Of a stretch of DNA of 40,920 nt, positions 27,642 through 35,570 are shown one piece after another. This DNA is from Phocaeicola faecium (lineage in GTDB: Bacteria > Bacteroidota > Bacteroidia > Bacteroidales > Bacteroidaceae), in contig NZ_JACSPQ010000011.1 in assembly GCF_014837055.1 (NCBI RefSeq), positions 1 to 40,920 on the forward strand, given 5' to 3'. Below the pieces are notes generated by a model, which searched no databases, was not told the DNA's origin, and saw nothing but the letters and a program-made list of their open reading frames with translations. A program made the position numbers and the translations under genes. Numbering within the stretch: the first letter of the stretch is position 1; each line of letters opens with the position of its first letter.

Positions 27642-28565
27642 TCATGGTAGTTTCCAACGTAAATTTGCTCCCCATACTCTATATGATATATCTTTTATTT
27701 CTCTTGTTTCTTGTTTCCAATGCTTAGATTCTTGAGGGCGTTGTTTTATGTATTCCTTATGTACTTTATCTGAAATCAATATAGAACTGTATTTGTATGA
27801 TTCTGTTTTTTTCTCAAGTGAAGATATATTACGAATGTTTGAATAGCATAATTCATGCGCAAATTGTTCAGCTGTTAGTTTTTTACGTTCTTTATACCAT
27901 TCATCATGTGGTTTACTAAAGAATGGTGGTATTACAAATGGGTTATAATGATGGAAATCTCCAGTTACGTCATAAAATTCGTCTTCTACCGTTTTTCCTG
28001 CAAAATCGGTAAGGCGGGAAGCGAAATTAGCAGGTTTGCCAACCCAAACCAATCCTTTATTCTCTGTGTTTTCGTCTCCTTTGCGTTCAATACCGACTTT
28101 TATCACTCGCATTTTCCCATAATCAATACCTATACCACAATGAAAATCAACATCGGAAAATGTTTCGTTAATCATTTGAGAGATATGATTGATTGTAATA
28201 GCACAATTTACAGCATTGATAAAACAGTCTTCAACAGGAAATACAACCATCACTCTGTCTCCTATAATATTCCTAACATATCCATCATGTTCTCTTGCAG
28301 CACTAAGCACCCCTTTGGTAAATGTAGTATAAATCCGCCCCATCGTTTCGGTATTATGTTTGCGGGTCAATTCTACAGAATTTCGAATATCAACAAACAA
28401 TACGCATGTTTCAATACATTTACCTTTTTTTGCCTCTCCACTTTCATATGTCAAATCACAATCGGATAAAGAAGGAACTTTTGATGATGTACTGTATGTG
28501 AAGTTTTTTGTGCGTACATCATTTATCATATTTCTCACATTTGTTATAAAGTCTTTTAGATTCAT
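27642..28565 (-). CDS. Class III nucleotide cyclase, Pycsar PycC-like
   Basis: A 307-residue soluble cyclase that probably makes a cyclic nucleotide alarm signal upon phage infection. The class III cyclase domain spans about residues 50-190. The metal-binding aspartates are D59 (FVDIRNS) and D103 (IIGDRV). The transition-state residues N180 and R184 are present in GKPANFASRL. The base-selecting positions are unusual: where adenylate cyclases have Lys three residues before the GD, this protein has N99, and the Asp/Cys position seven before N180 is V173. It therefore looks active but is neither a typical adenylate nor guanylate cyclase, as reported for pyrimidine cyclases of Pycsar. The start is 3 nt after the effector stop. 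The gene is AT-rich, inside a patch bracketed by direct repeats. Confidence 0.8.
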   Translation of the reverse strand: MNLKDFITNVRNMINDVRTKNFTYSTSSKVPSLSDCDLTYESGEAKKGKCIETCVLFVDIRNSVELTRKHNTETMGRIYTTFTKGVLSAAREHDGYVRNIIGDRVMVVFPVEDCFINAVNCAITINHISQMINETFSDVDFHCGIGIDYGKMRVIKVGIERKGDENTENKGLVWVGKPANFASRLTDFAGKTVEDEFYDVTGDFHHYNPFVIPPFFSKPHDEWYKERKKLTAEQFAHELCYSNIRNISSLEKKTESYKYSSILISDKVHKEYIKQRPQESKHWKQETREIKDISYRVWGANLRWKLP

Positions 28566-28568
28566 AAG

Positions 28569-29138
28569 CTATTTAATCACAAATAGAATGACTGATATAA
28601 AAACAAGTAAAAATAGAAACCAGCAAAAATAATACACTGATTTTTTATGATATTTAAACTTAGTAGTGCAAATAGATGAATTTATATATATCTGTGACAA
28701 CAAATCATTCAACATTGATTCATTAGACTGGTTTATAGTCGCTCTTTTAAAATTATTAAAACTTTCGCTTGATATAGATGTAAAATGTAATAATGACTTT
28801 TCAGTCAATCCAGATTGTTTAAACAGACTCGGATCTGTTGTCCCTTTTATAACTTGAAGAGAATAAAAGATAGAAGATACAATCAAGACAAGCATGACAG
28901 TAAGTAAACATAATTGAATAGCATTGATTAATGAAAATTCTCCATTCCTCGTCTCATAATAGTAGTATATTGGAAATATAAGTTTTTGACGTATCCAACT
29001 TATATAATCAGATGTGCACAAGATAGTGACTACGATTCCTTCAACCGCTAATAGAATACTTGCTTTTTGATCACAATTATTAATCCAGCTATTTATTCTA
29101 TCCAACCTTAACTTTAATTCATCCTCAGTTATTTCCAT
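28569..29138 (-). CDS. Pycsar TM effector-like membrane protein (PycTM, DUF5706-type)
   Basis: A 189-residue membrane protein. An amphipathic N-terminus with RINSWINNCDQKASILLAVEG (12-32, one residue split from the next helix) matches the conserved opening of PycTM/DUF5706 effectors, where an aspartate and KAS precede the first membrane helix. Membrane segments are at about 27-44, 72-97 and 168-188, with a soluble loop of about 70 residues between the last two. In characterised Pycsar systems the effector is activated by cCMP or cUMP and damages the inner membrane, halting infection. It precedes the cyclase by 3 nt. I start at ATG 29138 rather than a TTG 11 codons upstream that falls in the T tract of the preceding terminator. 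Confidence 0.78.
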   Translation of the reverse strand: MEITEDELKLRLDRINSWINNCDQKASILLAVEGIVVTILCTSDYISWIRQKLIFPIYYYYETRNGEFSLINAIQLCLLTVMLVLIVSSIFYSLQVIKGTTDPSLFKQSGLTEKSLLHFTSISSESFNNFKRATINQSNESMLNDLLSQIYINSSICTTKFKYHKKSVYYFCWFLFLLVFISVILFVIK

Positions 29139-29160
29139 AATTCTAATCTTATTGTAAAAG

Positions 29161-29200
29161 TAAAAAAACAACCTCTTTATATATGTTTGGCGGTTGTTTT
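29161..29200 (-). terminator. Terminator immediately upstream of the Pycsar-like effector
   Basis: Minus strand AAAACAACC (29200-29192) pairs with GGTTGTTTT (29173-29165), followed by a run of seven T and an A. It closes the transcript of the 77-residue gene only about 25 nt before the effector ATG, leaving almost no room for a separate promoter. A weak -7-like TACTTTTA lies at 29162-29155. Confidence 0.7.
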
Positions 29201-29257
29201 CTTAATATATACGTCACCTACAAATAGTTGCTGCAACTTGTTTTACAATCTTAATTT

Positions 29258-29491
29258 TTATTCGTCTTTGACAAAGAATATGTAGAAAGAGTCTTTAATC
29301 AAATAAACTCCAGCTATTGCCATTAGTCCCAAATAGATACCTCCACCTCGACTAGAAAGCATCCAAAAAAAATTAGTAGCTCGTTCAAATAGCTGAAGAA
29401 TGAATACAAATACTCCTAAAACAGGAGGTAGCAAGAAAAACAAGCCTATAATACATTCTACCTTTTTTGCTTTAATAATAGTTTTATCCAT
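29258..29491 (-). CDS. Small two-TM protein of unknown function
   Basis: A 77-residue protein I do not recognise. It has two hydrophobic segments, at about 13-35 (IIGLFFLLPPVLGVFVFILQL) and about 51-71, with a short charged N-terminus and a KDE end. It is very AT-rich, lies inside the direct-repeat-bracketed patch, and is upstream of the Pycsar-like pair on the same strand, separated by a terminator. A -7 box lies upstream at 29563-29556. It could be an accessory or immunity component of the locus or an unrelated cargo gene; nothing in the sequence decides. Confidence 0.55.
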   Translation of the reverse strand: MDKTIIKAKKVECIIGLFFLLPPVLGVFVFILQLFERATNFFWMLSSRGGGIYLGLMAIAGVYLIKDSFYIFFVKDE

Positions 29492-29930
29492 ATTGTTGAG
29501 GTTTATATTAGTGTTTCATTTTCATGTCTTGAAAGGGGTAAGCTTAATCCGATTACAAAAGTAGAGGATTTTTGCGATAATCATCTGTTTTTTAATGATT
29601 TTCTTTGCTTCTGAATTGGTTTTAGAGTAAACTCTATATTTTCGCTCCTTTATATATAGCTTTTAAATAATATAAAGCAATATAAAATACAGAAATAGAG
29701 ACTGCTATAGCTAATGTGCATTTGATGTCGGGTAATGGTTTAGAAGTGCATTTATTGCTATAATTCACTTAAATTCATTTTCTTTCCTTATGCTACATTG
29801 TGCTACTCAAAGCCAATTCTAATCGTCAGTGAGAACGTTCAAATTCGCAAAACGTTCTGTTAATACGCCGAATATTTTGCGAAAAAATCCGTTATCCCCT
29901 TTTTATCGGAGGCGTGAAGTGGTTTTTCCG
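29492..29930. other. AT-rich intergenic region between the small TM gene and the MATE gene
   Basis: About 440 bases with no convincing gene. It holds a -7 box for the small TM gene (TACTTTTG, minus strand 29563-29556), a hairpin GAACGTT/AACGTTC at about 29832-29857, and the right copy of the 18-bp direct repeat. Confidence 0.6.
29870..29887 (+). repeat. 18-bp direct repeat, right copy
   Basis: Perfect match to 27499-27516, 2,371 bp away and same orientation, about 45 bp before the 3' end of the MATE gene. Confidence 0.6.
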
Positions 29931-31280
29931 CTACCGCGCAGCCATCCGGTTTTGCAGTTTCCGATTGTTCCGCCTCAAGTACCAGAAGCATATCAGCAGC
30001 GATACGATGGTGGAGAGCGGCGGGGCGTATCCCATCAGTACCAAGTCGGTAGGGTCAATCTTACCGCACAGGTAGGAGAGGGGGATACGGAACAGGAAGG
30101 TGGCAATCATGCTGTGTATCATGGGGAACCACGAGTTGCCCTGCCCGCTGAAGTAAGAGTTGATGCAGAACACGAAGCTCACCATCACGCAGTCGATGCT
30201 GTATCCGCGCAGGTATCCGGCTGCCATTTCTATCACGGCGGGGTCGTTCGTGAAAATGCCTGTCAGCGTTTCGGGCAGGAACTGTGAGTACACGCATACC
30301 GACACGCCGAATACCAGCGAGATGCCGATGCCGGAATACAGGCAGCGGCTCATGCGCTGAATCAGTCCCGCACCGTAGTTTTGAGCCGTCATGGTGGCCA
30401 CTGCCGCAGCCATAGCCGTGGGCGGAAGCATGGCGAAGATGATGATTTTCTCTACCACGCCCAGCGAAGCCGAAGCGATGACACCCATCTGGTTGACGAT
30501 GACGGTGATTATCAGAAACGATACGTTGATAAGCGCATCTTGAAGGGCGATGGGTGCGCCGAGCGTAACGATGCGCCGTGAGAGGTCTTTGTGGAAACGG
30601 ATGTCGCGGCGGGTAAACTCGAAATGGAATCCCCGGCGGTGAAGAAACCACAGCGCGGTAAGGAAACTGATGCCTTGCGAGAGTACCGTGGCGATGGCGG
30701 CTCCTGCTGCACGCATCCCGAATCCGCCCACGAGGAGGAAGTCGGCACCGATATTGATTATACACGCCAGCCCCACGAAGTAGAGCGGCGACTTCGAGTC
30801 GCCCAGTCCGCGCAGGATACCGCATACCACGTTATAGCCCATGATGAACGGAATCCCCGCCGAGCAAATCAGGATGTAATGAAGCGTGTCTGCCATCGCT
30901 TCCTCCGGCGTGTGCATCAGTGCGGCGATGGGACGGTGGAACAATACCATCACAAGGGTAAGTATAATCCCCGTCACCGTGAAGAAATAAACCGACGTGC
31001 CGATGGTGGCAGCCACCTTCCGGTCGTCTTTCGCTCCCGTTCCCATCGCTATCAGGATGGTAGTCCCCGTGGTCAGCCCGAGGATGATACCCGTAATGGT
31101 CTGCATCACTTGGCTGCCGATGGCGACGCCCGCTACGCTGGCAGCATCGTCATACTGTCCCACCACGAATAAGTCTGCACCGCCATACAGCGCCTGAAGC
31201 ACGTTGGCGATAAGAAAAGGCATCGCGAACCGCAGCAGCACCTTCGGAACGCTTCCCTGTGTCAAATCCAGTTCTTTCAT
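29931..31280 (-). CDS. MATE family multidrug/Na+ efflux transporter
   Basis: A 449-residue inner-membrane exporter with twelve predicted helices in two bundles. MATE landmarks are the N-terminal LRFAMPFLIANVLQALYGGAD (residues about 15-35, allowing a one-residue split) and a second-half counterpart around LGAPIALQDALINVSFLIIT (about 237). It exports cationic compounds in exchange for Na+ or H+; the substrate is unknown. I start at ATG 31280 (MKELDLTQG), not at a TTG two codons upstream. Upstream lie a promoter, a possible leader peptide and a terminator-type hairpin, so attenuation control is possible. Confidence 0.9.
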   Translation of the reverse strand: MKELDLTQGSVPKVLLRFAMPFLIANVLQALYGGADLFVVGQYDDAASVAGVAIGSQVMQTITGIILGLTTGTTILIAMGTGAKDDRKVAATIGTSVYFFTVTGIILTLVMVLFHRPIAALMHTPEEAMADTLHYILICSAGIPFIMGYNVVCGILRGLGDSKSPLYFVGLACIINIGADFLLVGGFGMRAAGAAIATVLSQGISFLTALWFLHRRGFHFEFTRRDIRFHKDLSRRIVTLGAPIALQDALINVSFLIITVIVNQMGVIASASLGVVEKIIIFAMLPPTAMAAAVATMTAQNYGAGLIQRMSRCLYSGIGISLVFGVSVCVYSQFLPETLTGIFTNDPAVIEMAAGYLRGYSIDCVMVSFVFCINSYFSGQGNSWFPMIHSMIATFLFRIPLSYLCGKIDPTDLVLMGYAPPLSTIVSLLICFWYLRRNNRKLQNRMAAR

Positions 31281-31307
31281 ACTCAAATTTGTGTTTATGT
31301 TTACATG

Positions 31308-31360
31308 AAAAAAGCCGGATAAGTTGATTGGTTTTACCCAGTCATCTTATCCGGCTTTTT
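31308..31360. terminator. Terminator hairpin between alaS and MATE (alaS terminator and/or MATE attenuator)
   Basis: AAGCCGGATAAG (31312-31323) pairs with CTTATCCGGCTT (31346-31357), flanked by A and T runs so that it could work on either strand. Because a promoter for MATE lies upstream of it, the hairpin is inside the predicted MATE 5' leader. Confidence 0.8.
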
Positions 31361-31393
31361 ATTTTGCCCTCCGATGAGGATTACAAAACGCAT
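31334..31393 (-). CDS. Possible leader peptide upstream of MATE
   Basis: A 19-residue open frame, MRFVILIGGQNKKPDKMTG, starts about 15 nt after the predicted start site and runs through the whole first arm of the terminator hairpin. Translation to its stop would keep the hairpin open, a layout seen in attenuated resistance genes. It may equally be chance; only position supports it. Confidence 0.3.
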   Translation of the reverse strand: MRFVILIGGQNKKPDKMTG

Positions 31394-31411
31394 TTATCTG
31401 TCAGGTCGCTG

Positions 31412-31443
31412 CAAAGGTGGGTCAAAAGTTTGGAATATCCAAA
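31412..31443 (-). promoter_or_regulatory. Putative promoter of the MATE gene
   Basis: Minus strand: TTTG at 31443-31440, a 20-bp spacer, then CACCTTTG at 31419-31412, which differs from TAnnTTTG at one position. It starts 24 bp after the alaS stop. Confidence 0.5.
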
Positions 31444-31466
31444 TCTTTTTCCTGCGTTTTTTTCTT

Positions 31467-34085
31467 TTAGAACCCTGCAAGCTCCACCACCTTGTCTACC
31501 GCTGCGCTCAGTCCGTCGGGGTTCTTGCCTCCCGCCGTAGCAAAGTGAGGCTGTCCGCCTCCGCCGCCCTGAATCAGTTTCGCAGCCTCGCGCACTAATT
31601 GTCCGGCGTTCAGTCCTGCCTTCACTTGGTCGTCGCTCATGGTTACCGTAAGCAGCGGTTTGTCATCGTGCACGCTGCCGATTACCACAAACAGGTTTTC
31701 CGTTATCTGACCTTTCAGTTGGAAAGCGATGTTCTTCACCGCGTCTGCCGGCATGGGCAGTACGGCTTTGATAACCTTCACGCCGTGGATTTCTTTTGCC
31801 GACTCTATCAGCTTAGCTTTCACCGCAGCTTCTTTTTCCTTCATGAATGCTTCCATCTGCTTCTTCAGTCCGGCGTTTTCGTCGATGTACTTGGCGATGG
31901 CAGCTTTCAGGTCGGGAGCGTTGTTAAACAGCGCCTTCAGGTCGGCGATGGTATCCTGTACGGCATCGAACATCTCTTCCACCTTTGCTCCGGTGATGGC
32001 TTCGATGCGTCGAACCCCGGCTGCTACCGAACTTTCCGACAGAATCTTCACCATACCGATTTTTCCGGTTGCCGATACGTGTGTACCGCCGCAGAACTCG
32101 ATAGACGAACCAAACTGAACCACGCGCACTTCGTCGCCGTATTTTTCGCCGAAGAGGGCGATGGCTCCTAACTCGCGAGCCTTTTCGATGGGCAGGTTGC
32201 GGTATTCCGTCAGCGGGATGTCTTCACGGATTTTGGCGTTCACCAAGTGTTCCACCTCGCGGAGCTGTTCCGGCGTTACTTTCTGGAAGTGAGAGAAGTC
32301 GAAGCGCAGGCTGTCCGGTGTAACGAGCGAACCTTTCTGTTCTACGTGCGTACCCAGTACCTGACGCAAAGCCTCGTCAAGCAGGTGGGTACAAGAGTGG
32401 TTGGCTGCACACGCGGCACGCTTCTCCGTATCCACACAAGCCATCATCGGTGCGTCGAGGTGTTCGGGCAGTTTCTTGGCAATGTGTATCGGCAGGTTGT
32501 TTTCTTTCTTCGTGTCGATGATGTCGATGCTTTCAAATTCGTTGACCAGCACACCCGTATCGCCTACCTGACCTCCGCTTTCGGCGTAGAACGGTGTTTC
32601 GCTCAGCACGATTTGATACAGCGTCTGGTTCTTCTGCTTCACCTGACGGTAGCGCAGGATGGAGGTTTCATACTCCGTATAGTCGTAGCCCACGAACGTG
32701 GTTTCGCCCTCTTTCAGCGTCACCCAGTCGCCCGTTTCAACGGCGGCAGCGTTACGTGCGCGCTCTTTCTGTTTCTTCATTTCCACCTCGAAGCCCTTCA
32801 CATCGGCAGTCAGTCCGTTTTCGCGGAGAATCAGTTCGGTGAGGTCGAAGGGGAAGCCGAACGTGTCATACAGCGTAAAGGCATCCACGCCGCTGATTTC
32901 CGTCTTTCCGGCGGCTTTCGCGTCTGCCATCATCTTGTCAAGCAGGCGGATACCCGTCTCTAGCGTGCGCAAGAAGGCTTCTTCTTCCTCCTTGATAACC
33001 TTTTCGATGAGCGTTTGCTGCGCTTTCAGTTCGGGATAAGCCCCGCCCATGTTTTCTACCAACACAGGCACTAACTTGTAGATGAACGCCTGCTTCTGAC
33101 CCAAGAACGTGTAAGCGTAACGCACGGCGCGGCGCAGGATGCGGCGGATTACGTAGCCCGCTTTGGCATTCGAGGGGAGCTGGCCGTCGGTGATAGAGAA
33201 AGCGATGGTACGCACGTGGTCTGCCACTACACGCATTGCCACGTCCGTCTTTTCGTCCTTGCCGTAGGTAGTTCCCGCCAAGTCGCCGATTACCTTGATG
33301 ATGGGCTGGAACACGTCGGTGTCATAGTTCGAGCGTTTGCCCTGCATAGCCATGCACAGACGTTCGAATCCCATACCCGTGTCGATAACCTTAGCCGGCA
33401 GGGGTTCGAGGCTTCCGTCCGCCTTGCGGTTATACTGCATGAACACGAGGTTCCAGATTTCGATAACCTGCGGATGGTCATGGTTCACCAGCTCACGGCC
33501 CGGCACTTTGGCGCGCTCTTCTTCCGGACGCAGGTCGATATGGATTTCCGAGCAAGGACCGCACGGACCCGTGTCGCCCATCTCCCAGAAGTTGTCATGC
33601 TTGTTTCCGTTGATGATGTGGTCGGCGGGCATGAACTGTTCCCAGTACGAAGCCGCCTCGTTGTCGCGCTCCAGCCCTTCGGCAGGACTGCCTTCGAACA
33701 CGGTGGCATAGAGGTTGGCAGGGTCTATCTTCAGCACGTCTACCAAGAACTCCCATGCCCAACTGATGGCTTCTTTCTTGAAATAGTCGCCGAATGACCA
33801 GTTGCCTAACATCTCGAACATCGTATGATGGTAAGTATCGTGTCCCACTTCCTCCAAGTCGTTGTGTTTTCCGCTTACGCGAAGACACTTCTGCGAGTCG
33901 GTAACACGCTTGTATTTCGCCGGATGGTTGCCCAGTATGATGTCTTTAAACTGGTTCATGCCTGCATTGGTAAACATCAGCGTAGGGTCATCCTTGATGA
34001 CCATCGGTGCCGAAGGCACAATCTGATGTCCTTTCGACTCGAAAAACTTAACAAACGAGTCGCGGATTTCATTAGCTGTTAACAT
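31467..34085 (-). CDS. alaS: Alanyl-tRNA synthetase
   Basis: Charges tRNA-Ala. The 872-residue protein has the class II catalytic core (about 1-260, motif 1 in [17 protein letters not shown] [12 protein letters not shown], then [12 protein letters not shown]), the tRNA-recognition region, the editing domain with the zinc ligands [11 protein letters not shown] and CGGTHV, and the C-Ala domain with [14 protein letters not shown] at the end. I start at [11 protein letters not shown]; the open frame extends 16 codons upstream but would begin within the -7 box TATCTTTG (34138-34131). It is monocistronic and divergent from the M23 peptidase. Confidence 0.95.
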   Translation of the reverse strand: MLTANEIRDSFVKFFESKGHQIVPSAPMVIKDDPTLMFTNAGMNQFKDIILGNHPAKYKRVTDSQKCLRVSGKHNDLEEVGHDTYHHTMFEMLGNWSFGDYFKKEAISWAWEFLVDVLKIDPANLYATVFEGSPAEGLERDNEAASYWEQFMPADHIINGNKHDNFWEMGDTGPCGPCSEIHIDLRPEEERAKVPGRELVNHDHPQVIEIWNLVFMQYNRKADGSLEPLPAKVIDTGMGFERLCMAMQGKRSNYDTDVFQPIIKVIGDLAGTTYGKDEKTDVAMRVVADHVRTIAFSITDGQLPSNAKAGYVIRRILRRAVRYAYTFLGQKQAFIYKLVPVLVENMGGAYPELKAQQTLIEKVIKEEEEAFLRTLETGIRLLDKMMADAKAAGKTEISGVDAFTLYDTFGFPFDLTELILRENGLTADVKGFEVEMKKQKERARNAAAVETGDWVTLKEGETTFVGYDYTEYETSILRYRQVKQKNQTLYQIVLSETPFYAESGGQVGDTGVLVNEFESIDIIDTKKENNLPIHIAKKLPEHLDAPMMACVDTEKRAACAANHSCTHLLDEALRQVLGTHVEQKGSLVTPDSLRFDFSHFQKVTPEQLREVEHLVNAKIREDIPLTEYRNLPIEKARELGAIALFGEKYGDEVRVVQFGSSIEFCGGTHVSATGKIGMVKILSESSVAAGVRRIEAITGAKVEEMFDAVQDTIADLKALFNNAPDLKAAIAKYIDENAGLKKQMEAFMKEKEAAVKAKLIESAKEIHGVKVIKAVLPMPADAVKNIAFQLKGQITENLFVVIGSVHDDKPLLTVTMSDDQVKAGLNAGQLVREAAKLIQGGGGGQPHFATAGGKNPDGLSAAVDKVVELAGF

Positions 34086-34126
34086 ATCGTCTATAAAGTA
34101 CTTGTAGTTAATATTCTCAAAATCGG

Positions 34127-34157
34127 TTTGCAAAGATAATCGGTTTTATTATTTTTG
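34127..34157 (+). promoter_or_regulatory. Promoter of the M23 peptidase gene
   Basis: TTTG at 34127-34130, a 19-bp spacer and TATTTTTG at 34150-34157. It overlaps the divergent alaS -7 box. Confidence 0.7.
34131..34138 (-). promoter_or_regulatory. -7 box for alaS
   Basis: TATCTTTG on the minus strand followed by CA, about 46 bp before the alaS ATG. It fixes the shorter alaS start. Confidence 0.6.
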
Positions 34158-34220
34158 TCCGTATGTTTGACGCAAAAACTTGGAGTTTGGTCTCTTATTT
34201 TTTTTCAAAATCAGATTTGA

Positions 34221-35189
34221 ATGCGTAAAGTTTATTATATCTACAACCCTAAAACCCGTACTTACGACCGTATATACCCCACCATCCGACAGCGGATGCT
34301 GAGCTACGTGCGCCGCCTGATGCTCGGTATCGGTCTGGGGGCAGGCAGTTTCCTGTTGCTGCTGTTCATTTTCGGGTCGCCCTCCGAGAAAGACCTCCGC
34401 ACCGAGAACGCACGCCTTCAGGCGCAGTATAACATCCTCTCGCACCGGCTGAACGAGGCGCTCGAAGTAATGAAACGCTTGCAGCAGCGCGACGATAACC
34501 TTTACCGGTTTATCATGCAGGCAGACCCCGTGGCCGACGGGCTGCGGACGGCGAGCTACGGCGAAACAAACCGTTACGAGGAGCTGACGGACATGGCGAA
34601 TGCCGAGCTGGTGGTAAACACCACGCAGAAGATGGACTTGCTGGCAAGGCAGATTTACGTGCAGTCGAAATCGTTCGACGAGGTGGTCGACCTCTGTAAG
34701 CAGCACGACGAGATGCTGACCTGCATCCCCGCCATTCAGCCCGTGGCGAACAAGAACCTGAAGCAAACGGCGTCGGGCTACGGGATGCGCATCGACCCGA
34801 TATACAAGACGCTGAAGTTTCACTCCGGGATGGACTTCTCGGCAAACGTGGGTACGCCCGTCTACGTAACCGGAAACGGGAAAGTGGTGCAGGCGGGATG
34901 GGACGGACTGTATGGCAAATGTATCGTGATAGACCACGGGTTTGGTTATACCACCCGATATGCTCATCTGAACAAAATCAGCGTGAAGGTAGGGCAGCAG
35001 GTGAAGCGCGGAGAAACCATCGGCGAGGTGGGGAGCACCGGAAAAAGCACCGGGCCGCACCTCCATTACGAAGTTCACGTAAAGGGACAGGTGGTAAATC
35101 CCGTGAACTACTACTTCATGGACCTCACCGCCGACGAGTACGACCGCATGGTGGAAATGGCGGCAAATCACGGCAAAGTGTACGATTAA
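34221..35189 (+). CDS. Membrane-anchored M23 (LytM) family peptidase
   Basis: A 322-residue envelope protein. One membrane helix spans about 33-52 (LMLGIGLGAGSFLLLLFIFG), then a coiled coil (about 55-100), a helical linker, and a C-terminal LytM domain (about 190-300). The zinc ligands are complete: H201 and D205 in FHSGMDFS, and H282 in GPHLHYE, with H280 also conserved. It is therefore probably a working peptidoglycan endopeptidase rather than an inactive activator, acting in the periplasm during wall growth or division. It is 33 nt upstream of a MerR-type regulator gene and divergent from alaS. Confidence 0.92.
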   Translation: MRKVYYIYNPKTRTYDRIYPTIRQRMLSYVRRLMLGIGLGAGSFLLLLFIFGSPSEKDLRTENARLQAQYNILSHRLNEALEVMKRLQQRDDNLYRFIMQADPVADGLRTASYGETNRYEELTDMANAELVVNTTQKMDLLARQIYVQSKSFDEVVDLCKQHDEMLTCIPAIQPVANKNLKQTASGYGMRIDPIYKTLKFHSGMDFSANVGTPVYVTGNGKVVQAGWDGLYGKCIVIDHGFGYTTRYAHLNKISVKVGQQVKRGETIGEVGSTGKSTGPHLHYEVHVKGQVVNPVNYYFMDLTADEYDRMVEMAANHGKVYD

Positions 35190-35222
35190 TCTTTAACCCT
35201 GAAACAAAAACATTGCAGCATT

Positions 35223-35570
35223 ATGGCATTACGTCCGGAAAAAGAACTGAAATTATACTACTCCATCGGCGAGGTGGCGAAGATGTTCGGTGTAGCCGAG
35301 TCGCTCCTCCGCTATTGGGAAAAAGAGTTTCCCTTCATCGCGCCCCGCAAGGCAGGCGGGAACATCCGCCAGTACCGCAAAGAAGACATTGAAAACGTGC
35401 GGCTGGTCTATCACTTGGTAAAAGAGAAAGGCATGACGCTTGCGGGTGCCAAACAGCGCTTGAAGCAAAACAAGGATGCGGCGATGAACAATGCCGAAAT
35501 CGTGGAACGGCTGAAGCGAATCCGCGAGGAACTGGTAAGCATGAAAAAGGAGCTGGACTATCTGACGTAA
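35223..35570 (+). CDS. MerR-family HTH regulator
   Basis: A 115-residue DNA-binding protein. The winged helix-turn-helix spans about 8-78, with YYSIGEVAKMFGVAESLLRY and the wing GGNIRQYRKEDIENV (a two-part motif). A short dimerisation helix follows (about 95-113). There is no effector-binding domain beyond the helix, as in the small MerR proteins common in Bacteroidetes. It is probably co-transcribed with the M23 peptidase 33 nt upstream. Its target is unknown. Confidence 0.88.
   Translation: MALRPEKELKLYYSIGEVAKMFGVAESLLRYWEKEFPFIAPRKAGGNIRQYRKEDIENVRLVYHLVKEKGMTLAGAKQRLKQNKDAAMNNAEIVERLKRIREELVSMKKELDYLT

Noticed and set aside
29829..30825. Long open frames opposite to and overlapping the MATE gene.
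   Set aside because: They are composition shadows of a GC-rich gene; MATE itself has clear family motifs and membrane helices.
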